A stretch of DNA of 11,085 nt from an uncultured Allobaculum sp. (GTDB lineage Bacteria > Bacillota_I > Bacilli_A > Erysipelotrichales > Erysipelotrichaceae). A program made the position numbers and the translations under genes. The notes below the pieces were generated by a model. The model made no database searches and was not told the origin of the DNA. It saw only the letters and a program-made list of their open reading frames with translations. The DNA lies in NCBI GenBank assembly GCA_948467695.1, contig CAOKFJ010000038.1, positions 1-11,085 of the forward strand, in the 5' to 3' direction. This document shows, piece after piece, positions 1-5,642 of the stretch. Within the stretch, counting starts at the first letter, position 1. The number at the start of each line of letters is the position of its first letter.

Positions 1-1303
1 GCAGAATTTCAGGGTTAGTGAGCAGCCAGCGTCCAAGAATTACTTTCTGCTGGTTACCACCGGACAGCGTCGAGATCTTCGTCTGCTGATTCGGTGTTTT
101 GATTCGCATTGCCTTGATTTCCTTGTCGGTGTCGGCTTTCATTGCCGCATCGGAGAGCAGACCCATTTTGAGGTAGCTTTTAAGGTTGGAAATGGTCGTA
201 TTGGCACGGATATCCAGAATACCGAAGATACCGGTGGCGCGGCGTTCTTCAGTAACGAGTGCGAAACCGTTGGCAAGAGCCTTTTTCGGGTTCTTGTTGT
301 TCATTACCTGACCGTGCAGCTTAATGGTTCCTTCTTTGCGTGTGGCGTAACCGAAGATGGTTTCAAGCAGTTCGGTACGTCCGGCGCCATCCAGACCGGC
401 AACGCCGAGGATTTCGCCTTTGTATGCTTTAAAGGAAACATCCTTAAGCTGGTTGTACATAGCGGTGAGGCCTTCAACTTCGAGAGAGACTTCATCGGAG
501 ACTTTGTTGTCTTTGGGCGGGAAACGGTTGGTGAGCTCGCGTCCAACCATCAGTTTGATGATCTTGTTCATGCTCATGTCTTCAACGCGTTCGGTAGCTA
601 CCCAAGTACCGTCTCGCATGACTGTGATTTCATCAGAGATGCGCAGGATTTCGTCCATTTTATGCGAGATGTAGATGATTGCTACACCGCGGTCGCGCAG
701 CATGTTGATGATTTTGAACAAATGTTCTACTTCTTCTTCTGTAAGAGAGGAAGTCGGTTCGTCAAAAACGATAACCTTGGATTTGAAGGAAACCGCTTTT
801 GCGATTTCAACCATCTGTCGAGCCGCAACGGGCATTGTCGACATGACAGTTTTTGGATTTACATCGATTTCCAGCTCGTCAAAGACAGCTTTTGTATCCT
901 TGAGCATTGTTGCTTCGGAAACAAGTCCGCCTTTTGTCGGATAGCGACCGAGCCAGAGGTTGTCCATAACGTTGCGCTTCAGCGCCTGGTTGAGTTCCTG
1001 GTGCACCATGGCAACACCGTTTTCAAGAGCTTCTTTGGAGTTCTTGAAGTTGATGTCTTTGCCCTGCAGTGTGATCGTTCCGCCGTCTCTGTTGTAGACG
1101 CCGAACAGACATTTCATCAGTGTAGATTTGCCCGCGCCGTTCTCGCCCATGAGAGCGTGAACGCTGCCTTCGCGTACGTTGAGCGAAACACCGTCCAGCG
1201 CTTTAACGCCGGGGAATGTCTTTGTGATCTCTTTCATTTCCAGGACTACGGGATGCGCTTTGTTCCAGGCCTCGTCATGAACTGTGGGATTTACCTGAGC
1301 CAT
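1..1303 (-). CDS. mglA: Galactose/methyl galactoside ABC importer ATPase MglA (3' end cut by window)
   Basis: Cytoplasmic ATPase of a sugar ABC importer, with two nucleotide-binding domains in one chain. 434 codons are visible; the family is about 500 residues, so roughly 70 are missing beyond position 1. Domain 1 has Walker [10 protein letters not shown] (residues 53-61), the degenerate signature region around [14 protein letters not shown] (157-170) and Walker [10 protein letters not shown] (177-185). Domain 2 has the degenerate P-loop GLDGAGRTE (303-311, Arg for the catalytic Lys, normal in this family) and the signature LSGGNQQK (413-420). Its Walker B lies outside the window. The stretches LGRYPTKGG and ISHKMDEI closely resemble E. 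coli MglA, which favours MglA over RbsA or XylG. The start ATG at 1303 is preceded by AGGAAAGGA at suitable spacing. The gene lies 111 bases after mglB, probably in the same operon. The gene is read as open to the window edge without a frameshift. Confidence 0.95.
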   Translation of the reverse strand, partial: MAQVNPTVHDEAWNKAHPVVLEMKEITKTFPGVKALDGVSLNVREGSVHALMGENGAGKSTLMKCLFGVYNRDGGTITLQGKDINFKNSKEALENGVAMVHQELNQALKRNVMDNLWLGRYPTKGGLVSEATMLKDTKAVFDELEIDVNPKTVMSTMPVAARQMVEIAKAVSFKSKVIVFDEPTSSLTEEEVEHLFKIINMLRDRGVAIIYISHKMDEILRISDEITVMRDGTWVATERVEDMSMNKIIKLMVGRELTNRFPPKDNKVSDEVSLEVEGLTAMYNQLKDVSFKAYKGEILGVAGLDGAGRTELLETIFGYATRKEGTIKLHGQVMNNKNPKKALANGFALVTEERRATGIFGILDIRANTTISNLKSYLKMGLLSDAAMKADTDKEIKAMRIKTPNQQTKISTLSGGNQQKVILGRWLLTNPEIL

Positions 1304-1332
1304 TTTGTATTCCTTTCCTGTTGGGATTGATT

Positions 1333-1384
1333 GCGCGATTCGAAATCAGCCACGGGTATCCGTGGCTGATAGTGAGCATCGCGC
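1333..1384 (-). promoter_or_regulatory. Two-tier hairpin between mglB and mglA
   Basis: A perfect 11-bp stem (1345-1355 with 1360-1370, loop GTAT) sits inside a second perfect 7-bp stem (1333-1339 GCGCGAT with 1378-1384 ATCGCGC). No U-run follows on the minus strand, so it is unlikely to be a full terminator. By analogy with malE-malF type operons, it may protect the 3' end of the mglB message so that binding protein is made in excess over ATPase. That role is inferred. Confidence 0.75.
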
Positions 1385-1414
1385 TGTTTTCGGTTAAATC
1401 AGACGAATTACAGA

Positions 1415-2545
1415 TTAACCAGCTGTGTACTCGGAGTAGGGGATGTTAATACGCCATGTTCCGATTACGTTTTCTGCATCGAGACCTTCGAATTTGTCTT
1501 TACCTGCCATCATGTTCTGAACCATTGTGCAGATAGCAGCAGCCATACCTTCACCATCCTGTTTGATAGTTCCAGTCATGTTGCCTTCGTCGATGCGTGC
1601 TTTAGCATCTTCCAGAGCGTCAACACCGAAGATCGGGATGATAGTTGTTCCTTCACCGTTGTTGTAGCCTTCGTTCTGGAGAGCGGACAGAGCACCAAGA
1701 GCCATACCGTCGTTGTTAGCGATAACGAGCTCGATCATGTTGTTGTTTGCTTCGTTGTACTGGGAAAGAGCGTTCTGAACGATGTTTGTTCCTTCAGCTG
1801 CGGACCAAGCGCCGTCTTTGTCCAGTTCGTATTTTGTGGAAGCATCGGATTTGAAGTAAGCGAGGTCTTCGTGTCCTTCTTCAGCAAGTTTAGCGTTAGC
1901 GTTTTCTACACCGTACTGTGTACGAGCGTCAGCTTCAGCGTTACCTTCCTGGCCTTTCAGCATGATGTAGGAGATCACGCCGTCGCCGTTCAGGTCAACT
2001 GTTTCGTAGTTGGCATTCAGGTATGTACCGATCATGTCGCCCTGCATTTTACCAGCCATTTCGTAGTCAGTACCTACGAATGCAGCGTTGTCGTATGCAG
2101 TAACAACAGCTTCGTCAACGGAACGGTTGAAGAAGATAACAGGGATGCCAGCAGCTTCAGCCTGTTCAACGATGTTTGTAGCAGCATCCTGGGAAGCTGT
2201 GTCAACAAGGTTTACAACGAGGCATTTGGAGCCTTTAGCGATAGCTGTCTGAACCTGCTCAGTCTGCTGAGTCTGGTTGTTTGCACCGTCGTAGTCAACG
2301 TAGTTGATGCCAGCTTCTTCGAGGTCTTTGTCGAGAGCTGCACGAACAGTGGAGATGTAGTCGTCGCCGTATGTGTAGTAGAATACGGAAACTTCGCCGT
2401 CGCCGGAAGCGGCAGCAGTGGAGCTAGCTGCAGAGGAAGCGCCGCTGTCTGCTGTGGAAGCAGGAGCATCGTTACCACCGCAAGCTGCCAGGGACAGGGC
2501 CATAGCGCCTGCCATCATGGTTTTGAAAAGTTTGTTGAGTTCCAT
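1415..2545 (-). CDS. mglB: Galactose/glucose-binding lipoprotein MglB
   Basis: Extracytoplasmic substrate-binding protein of the Mgl importer, 376 residues, anchored as a lipoprotein: signal peptide 1-21 with lipobox LAAC and acylated Cys22, followed by a Ser/Ala-rich linker to about residue 50. Features match the E. coli galactose-binding protein: an EF-hand-like calcium loop DLNGDGVIS (184-192), sugar-contact candidates Asp61 in YYTYGDDY, Asn140-Arg141, Arg207 (DART), Trp247, the VIANNDGMALGA stretch (275-286) and Asp309 in FGVDAL. Aromatic residues corresponding to the two that sandwich the sugar ring (Tyr63 for Phe16, Trp247 for Trp183) are present, so galactose or glucose is a well-supported ligand. 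It is the first gene of mglBA, with its own promoter upstream. Residue equivalences are from memory of the family, not from a computed alignment. Confidence 0.95.
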   Translation of the reverse strand: MELNKLFKTMMAGAMALSLAACGGNDAPASTADSGASSAASSTAAASGDGEVSVFYYTYGDDYISTVRAALDKDLEEAGINYVDYDGANNQTQQTEQVQTAIAKGSKCLVVNLVDTASQDAATNIVEQAEAAGIPVIFFNRSVDEAVVTAYDNAAFVGTDYEMAGKMQGDMIGTYLNANYETVDLNGDGVISYIMLKGQEGNAEADARTQYGVENANAKLAEEGHEDLAYFKSDASTKYELDKDGAWSAAEGTNIVQNALSQYNEANNNMIELVIANNDGMALGALSALQNEGYNNGEGTTIIPIFGVDALEDAKARIDEGNMTGTIKQDGEGMAAAICTMVQNMMAGKDKFEGLDAENVIGTWRINIPYSEYTAG

Positions 2546-2560
2546 AGTACTGTAAATGTA

Positions 2561-2568
2561 CCCTTTCT
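2561..2568 (-). promoter_or_regulatory. Ribosome binding site of mglB with unusually long spacing
   Basis: On the minus strand AGAAAGGG is the only purine-rich Shine-Dalgarno candidate before mglB, but 15 bases separate it from the ATG, where 5-9 is usual. No ATG, GTG or TTG lies in frame between them, and the signal peptide begins properly at the annotated ATG, so the start is kept. The leader may fold or initiation may be weaker than expected. Confidence 0.45.
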
Positions 2569-2570
2569 AT

Positions 2571-2603
2571 TTCTCGTCTCTAACGAGAACTCCGCAATGC
2601 GGA
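2571..2603 (-). promoter_or_regulatory. Paired hairpins in the mglB leader
   Basis: Two adjacent inverted repeats lie in the predicted 5' untranslated region. The first is TTCTCGT/ACGAGAA (2571-2577 with 2583-2589, five-base loop CTCTA). The second is the 13-base palindrome TCCGCA-A-TGCGGA (2591-2603), which has too small a loop for RNA but could be a protein site or part of a larger fold. The first hairpin ends directly upstream of the ribosome site and could stabilise the 5' end or modulate translation. The function is not known. Confidence 0.5.
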
Positions 2604-2618
2604 ATAATTTACAAACGA

Positions 2619-2647
2619 ATAATAGCATAGGCAAAAATCGAAAACAA
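2619..2647 (-). promoter_or_regulatory. Probable sigma-A promoter of mglBA
   Basis: On the minus strand an extended -10, TGC-TATTAT (2619-2627), lies 17 bases from a -35 candidate TTGTTT (2642-2647). The -10 matches five of six consensus bases and carries the TG extension; the -35 is weak. Transcription would start near 2611, giving a leader of about 66 bases. It sits in an AT-rich stretch directly upstream of mglB and downstream of the terminator of the preceding unit. Confidence 0.65.
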
Positions 2648-2654
2648 CAAAAAC

Positions 2655-2668
2655 TGAAAGGGTTTTCT
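2655..2668. promoter_or_regulatory. cre-like (CcpA/LacI-family) box upstream of the mgl promoter
   Basis: The 14 bases TGAAAGGGTTTTCT on the plus strand, or AGAAAACCCTTTCA on the minus strand, fit the catabolite-response consensus TGWAANCGNTNWCA at about nine of eleven fixed positions. One mismatch falls in the central CG, which weakens the call. The box lies about 44-57 bases upstream of the inferred transcription start, just beyond the -35. Carbon-catabolite or galactose-specific control of a sugar importer would make sense. Binding is inferred. Confidence 0.35.
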
Positions 2669-2671
2669 TAG

Positions 2672-2693
2672 TTTTTAGTAAATTTTTAGTCAA
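2672..2693. repeat. Tandem 11-base A/T-tract repeat upstream of the mgl promoter
   Basis: Two direct copies of TTTTTAGT(A/C)AA follow one another (2672-2682, 2683-2693), so T5 tracts recur every 11 bases, about one helical turn. Further A-runs lie at 2636-2653. Phased A-tracts bend DNA and can act like UP elements. Here they sit directly upstream of the cre-like box and the -35. Function is inferred. Confidence 0.5.
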
Positions 2694-2862
2694 GGCGCAC
2701 ACTCCGTTAACTTCACTTTTCACTAAACTCACTGATCAGCTTTTGTATAACCTTGATTTCTCCTTTACCTTTCGCTGTTTTAAGAATTTCGATTTGTATG
2801 CGATTTCATTCACAATCTTTAAAGGTGACAAACTTGTCTGATTCGAAAACACTGACCTCAAA

Positions 2863-2910
2863 CAAAAAAATTCGACAGGAGCGCATTTGGGCGCTGTTTC
2901 CTGTCGAATT
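2863..2910 (-). terminator. Intrinsic terminator of the metG unit
   Basis: A perfect 12-bp stem (2869-2880 with 2899-2910, AATTCGACAGGA/TCCTGTCGAATT) is capped by a small GCGC/GCGC inner stem and is followed on the minus strand by a run of seven or more T (plus-strand A at 2864-2870). It lies 59 bases beyond the stop of the small membrane protein gene, as expected for the end of this unit. Confidence 0.9.
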
Positions 2911-2968
2911 GTGTGATTTTATGGTTTGAAGTTTGCTGGCTGCAGGTATAAAAACTGCCGTTTTTTCC

Positions 2969-3280
2969 CTACCATAGCCAGGATGATTTTTCATCGTCAT
3001 CCGGATTGTCGCCGTCATCGTATCCCGATGACTTCTTTTCGCGTTTTTCTTTCTCTTTCGACGCTTCGATAATCTGATCGAGAGACTGCTCGGGCCCCTG
3101 GTCCGCTTCATCGCTGACAAAGCGGCTCAGCCAGATCATGCGCACGATGCCGTATGCGGCAATGCACACGCCGAAGATCATCAGTTCCATGCGATTCCAC
3201 ACCAGTCCGAAGACAAAGATGAGAAGTCCGCATCCGGCAATCTGCATCTGCGAGAAGATGACGCGCTGTTTCGGGCTCAT
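2969..3280 (-). CDS. Small two-helix membrane protein of unknown function
   Basis: A 103-residue protein I do not recognise. Two hydrophobic segments, about residues 13-29 and 32-50, are joined by a very short WNRME turn, so it should be a helical hairpin in the cytoplasmic membrane. The second half is highly charged: a Lys/Glu-rich stretch (about 72-84), then an Asp-rich stretch (88-97), ending in the aromatic tail WLW. No signal peptidase site or enzymatic motif is visible. The start is well fixed: its ATG shares one base with the metG stop (TAATG), so translation is probably coupled to metG. A terminator follows. The link with metG may be only one of co-expression. Confidence 0.75.
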   Translation of the reverse strand: MSPKQRVIFSQMQIAGCGLLIFVFGLVWNRMELMIFGVCIAAYGIVRMIWLSRFVSDEADQGPEQSLDQIIEASKEKEKREKKSSGYDDGDNPDDDEKSSWLW

Positions 3281-5271
3281 TAGCGGATGATGGATCCGGG
3301 CTCAACGCTCTCGTCAAGGAAGACAACAGAAGGTCTTCCCTTCGCGTCAGTCGAGCACAGAAGCATACCCTGACTCTCAACGCCGCGCAGTGTGGCGGGT
3401 TTAAGGTTGGAGACGATCACTGCGGTTTTGCCGATGAGATCTTCAGGCTGATATACATGCGCGATGCCGGAGACAATCTGGCGCACATCGCCGTTTCCAA
3501 GATCAACGGTTTCAATCAGCAGGCGTTTTGCATCGGGATGCGCTTTGGCGTCGAGAATTTTTCCTGCCTTGATTTCCACTTTGGCGAAATCGTCGATTTC
3601 GATCGGATCAAGCGGTTTTGCTTCTTTCTTGGCTTTCTTCTCTTTCTTGCCCTCCGCTTTGGATTTCTTGGCGGCTTCTTTTTCTTTCTTCTTCAGATCT
3701 TCACCGCCATCAGCCGCGAATTTTGCGGGATCGATGCGGGCAAAGAGAGGTTCGATTTTCTCTGCGCACTTAATGCCGGTTTCAAGATTGCCGAATGTTC
3801 TTGCGGAATCGAGATCGCGCTGGTTTGTATTGAGCGCATCGAGAATTTTCTGCGAAGTTTCGGGCATGAAGCTTTCGAGCAGAACGCCGGCAATGCGGAT
3901 GCTTTCGAGCAGGTTGTAGAGAACCGTCTGCAGGCGTGCGGAACTTGCTTCGTCTTTGGCGAGTTTCCAGGGCTCGGTTTCGTCGATGTATTTGTTCGAA
4001 CGGCGAAGGAGCGTGAAGATTTCGTCAATGGCGGCAGTGATCTGGAATTCATCCATTTTCGCTTCGGTCAATTCCACAGCTTTTGCGGCAGCGGCTTTGA
4101 GTTCTTCATCAACCGGTTCGCATACGCCGGGGTTTTCGATATGACCGTCGAAGTATTTGTTTTCCATGGCGATGGTGCGGCTGACAAGGTTGCCAAGCAC
4201 GTTGGCAAGATCGGAGTTGATGCGCTCGATCACCAGATCCCATGTAATCGTTCCATCCTGGGCAAAAGGCATCTCGTGCAGGCAGTAGTAGCGCACAGCG
4301 TCAACGCCGAACTGTTCGACAAGTTCTTCCGCGTAGATAACGTTGCCTTTGGATTTGGACATTTTGCCCTCGCCAATCAGCATCCACGGATGAGCGAATA
4401 CCTTTTTGGGCAGAGGCAGATCAAGAGCCATCAGGAAGATCGGCCAGTAGATGGTATGGAAACGCAGAATATCCTTGCCGATGATGTGTGTCGCCGGCCA
4501 GAGTTTCTTGAAGGTCTCGGACTGTTCTTCGAAGGTTTTGTCGGGGTCGTAGCCGATGGACGTAATATAGTTTGTCAGCGCGTCGAGCCATACGTATACG
4601 ACGTGTTTGGGATCGAAGTCGACAGGGATTCCCCATGTGAAGGATGTGCGGGATACGCACAGATCCTGCAGTCCGGGTTTGAGGAAGTTGTTGACCATTT
4701 CGTTTTTGCGGCTGACGGGCTGAATGAAGTCGGGATGATCTTCGATGTACTGCATCAGACGATCAGCGTATTTGCGCATATTGAAGAAGTAGGCTTCCTC
4801 GCGCGCTTTGTGAACGGGGCGTCCGCAGTCGGGGCATTTGCCATCATCAAGCTGCGACTCGGTCCAGAAGGATTCGCAGGGTGTGCAGTACCAGCCTTCG
4901 TATTCGCCTTTGTAGATGTCGCCCTGTTCGTACAGACGCTTGAAGATTTTCTGCACGGTTTTGACATGCTGCTCATCGGTTGTGCGGATGAAGTAGTCGT
5001 AGGAGGTGTTCATCAGATCCCAGTTGCTGTGAATCTGACCGGCAACGCCGTCGACAAACTCCTGCGGGCTTACGCCGGCAGCGGCGGCTTTTTCTTCGAT
5101 TTTCTGACCGTGTTCATCGGTTCCGGTCTGGAAAAACACATCGAATCCCTGCGCGCGTTTGAAGCGTGCAAGCGCGTCGCTGAGAATAATTTCATAAGTA
5201 TTGCCAATATGAGGTCTTCCCGATGTATAGGCGATCGCCGTGGTCAGGAAGTAAGGTGTTTTCTCTGTCAT
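3280..5271 (-). CDS. metG: Methionine-tRNA ligase
   Basis: Charges tRNA-Met with methionine in the cytoplasm, for both initiation and elongation. 663 residues. The class I signature is PHIGN (20-24), a known variant of HIGH in this branch, and the second motif is KMSKSKGN (303-310). A zinc knuckle with four cysteines (129, 132, 146, 149) is intact. The anticodon-binding helical domain spans about 345-520. A very lysine-rich linker (527-552) leads to a C-terminal EMAP/Trbp111-type OB-fold tRNA-binding domain (about 560-663, with VEIKAGKI and SQGMLL motifs) used for dimerisation and tRNA capture. The start is supported by AAGGGAAAG just upstream. It heads a two-gene unit with the small membrane protein and has a leader of about 200 bases. 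All core motifs are intact. Confidence 0.98.
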   Translation of the reverse strand: MTEKTPYFLTTAIAYTSGRPHIGNTYEIILSDALARFKRAQGFDVFFQTGTDEHGQKIEEKAAAAGVSPQEFVDGVAGQIHSNWDLMNTSYDYFIRTTDEQHVKTVQKIFKRLYEQGDIYKGEYEGWYCTPCESFWTESQLDDGKCPDCGRPVHKAREEAYFFNMRKYADRLMQYIEDHPDFIQPVSRKNEMVNNFLKPGLQDLCVSRTSFTWGIPVDFDPKHVVYVWLDALTNYITSIGYDPDKTFEEQSETFKKLWPATHIIGKDILRFHTIYWPIFLMALDLPLPKKVFAHPWMLIGEGKMSKSKGNVIYAEELVEQFGVDAVRYYCLHEMPFAQDGTITWDLVIERINSDLANVLGNLVSRTIAMENKYFDGHIENPGVCEPVDEELKAAAAKAVELTEAKMDEFQITAAIDEIFTLLRRSNKYIDETEPWKLAKDEASSARLQTVLYNLLESIRIAGVLLESFMPETSQKILDALNTNQRDLDSARTFGNLETGIKCAEKIEPLFARIDPAKFAADGGEDLKKKEKEAAKKSKAEGKKEKKAKKEAKPLDPIEIDDFAKVEIKAGKILDAKAHPDAKRLLIETVDLGNGDVRQIVSGIAHVYQPEDLIGKTAVIVSNLKPATLRGVESQGMLLCSTDAKGRPSVVFLDESVEPGSIIR

Positions 5272-5480
5272 TGAACTTCTTTCCCTTTCTGTTTTTTGTA
5301 TGTTTCTGAATAGCTGAATACAGCGGCATAGTTCAGCGCGGCTGGACTATGCCTGTATGTCTTCAATGTCTTCCGGTTATGCCGGATCTCCAGCCAATCG
5401 ATCCGTCCTTCATTGCGCTTGGCTGCATGCGGACGAAATATGCCGGAGGGATCAGAGGATCAGGCGTGTTCAGACTGTTA
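5272..5480 (-). promoter_or_regulatory. Structured leader upstream of metG
   Basis: About 200 gene-free bases precede metG. The transcript can form a long hairpin (5318-5358: ATACAG/CTGTAT, a CG bulge, GCATAGT/ACTATGC, an A-C mismatch, CAGC/GCTG, 3-base loop). Upstream, CAGCCAA (5419-5425) pairs perfectly with TTGGCTG (5391-5397), and other helices that compete with it can be drawn (CGTCC/GGACG, CGGATC/GATCCG). There is no T-box AGGGTGGNACCGCG element, no recognisable SAM-riboswitch core and no terminator before the start codon. If it regulates, control would more likely be at translation or RNA stability. Regulation is inferred. Confidence 0.45.
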
Positions 5481-5505
5481 AAAAGTTTAGCATAATTTTC
5501 AACAA
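5477..5505 (-). promoter_or_regulatory. Candidate metG promoter
   Basis: An AT-rich island in otherwise GC-rich surroundings. On the minus strand TTGTTG (5500-5505) is 17 bases from TTTAAC (5477-5482). Alternatively TGC-TAAACT (5484-5492) could act as an extended -10. Neither is strong, but no better promoter is visible between the preceding terminator and metG. Confidence 0.35.
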
Positions 5506-5586
5506 ATCCTTATTGCGCCGGACCGATCGTTCCAAACCATAGGCAAACCGCCTTTCTTCGCGATCATTTTTCTGTCCCCTCTATCA

Positions 5587-5626
5587 AGAAAGTCCGCTCC
5601 TCTGAATGGAAGAACGGACTTTTTTC
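5587..5626 (-). terminator. Intrinsic terminator after the RDD-PHP gene (bidirectional form)
   Basis: A perfect 8-bp stem AAAGTCCG/CGGACTTT (5589-5596 with 5615-5622) encloses an 18-base loop with some further pairing. On the minus strand it is followed by TTTCTT; on the plus strand by a longer T-run (CTTTTTTC), so it could stop transcription in either direction. It lies about 20 bases past the stop of the RDD-PHP gene. Confidence 0.8.
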
Positions 5627-5642
5627 GGTGTGATTTCTGATT

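Larger units (their letters stand above)
2546..2968. other. Gene-free control region between the metG unit and mglB
   Basis: The 423 bases hold, from right to left, the terminator of the metG unit, an AT-rich stretch (about 2700-2860) in which I see no gene, then the phased tracts, cre-like box, promoter and leader hairpins of mglBA. A short palindrome AGCTGATCAG-like (CTGATCAG, 2732-2739) and a direct repeat TTCACTTTTCACT (2711-2723) are the only other visible motifs. Open frames here are short and look non-coding. Confidence 0.6.

Noticed and set aside
314..1330. 338-codon plus-strand open frame opposite mglA
   Set aside because: It mirrors mglA, whose motifs are unambiguous. The antisense product has odd composition and no recognisable domain.
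1871..2671. 266-codon plus-strand open frame opposite mglB
   Set aside because: It is antisense to the conserved binding protein and runs through the mgl promoter. It is rich in Val, Ser and Cys, as expected of a shadow.
2806..3120. 104-codon minus-strand frame overlapping the small membrane protein gene
   Set aside because: It reads through the metG-unit terminator and lacks a ribosome site. The coupled 2969-3280 frame is better supported.
5199..5212. HIGN instead of HIGH in MetRS as a possible active-site defect
   Set aside because: HIGN is, as far as I recall, a regular variant in this type of clostridial MetRS. All other motifs are intact, so it is not treated as a mutation.
3457..5274. 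605-codon open frame on the plus strand opposite metG
   Set aside because: It lies wholly antisense to a fully conserved metG and its translation is Phe/Val/Cys-rich without motifs. It is a by-product of codon bias in metG.
5272..5507. T-box or SAM riboswitch before metG
   Set aside because: The T-box antiterminator sequence, the SAM-I core and a leader terminator are all missing. Only generic hairpins are seen.
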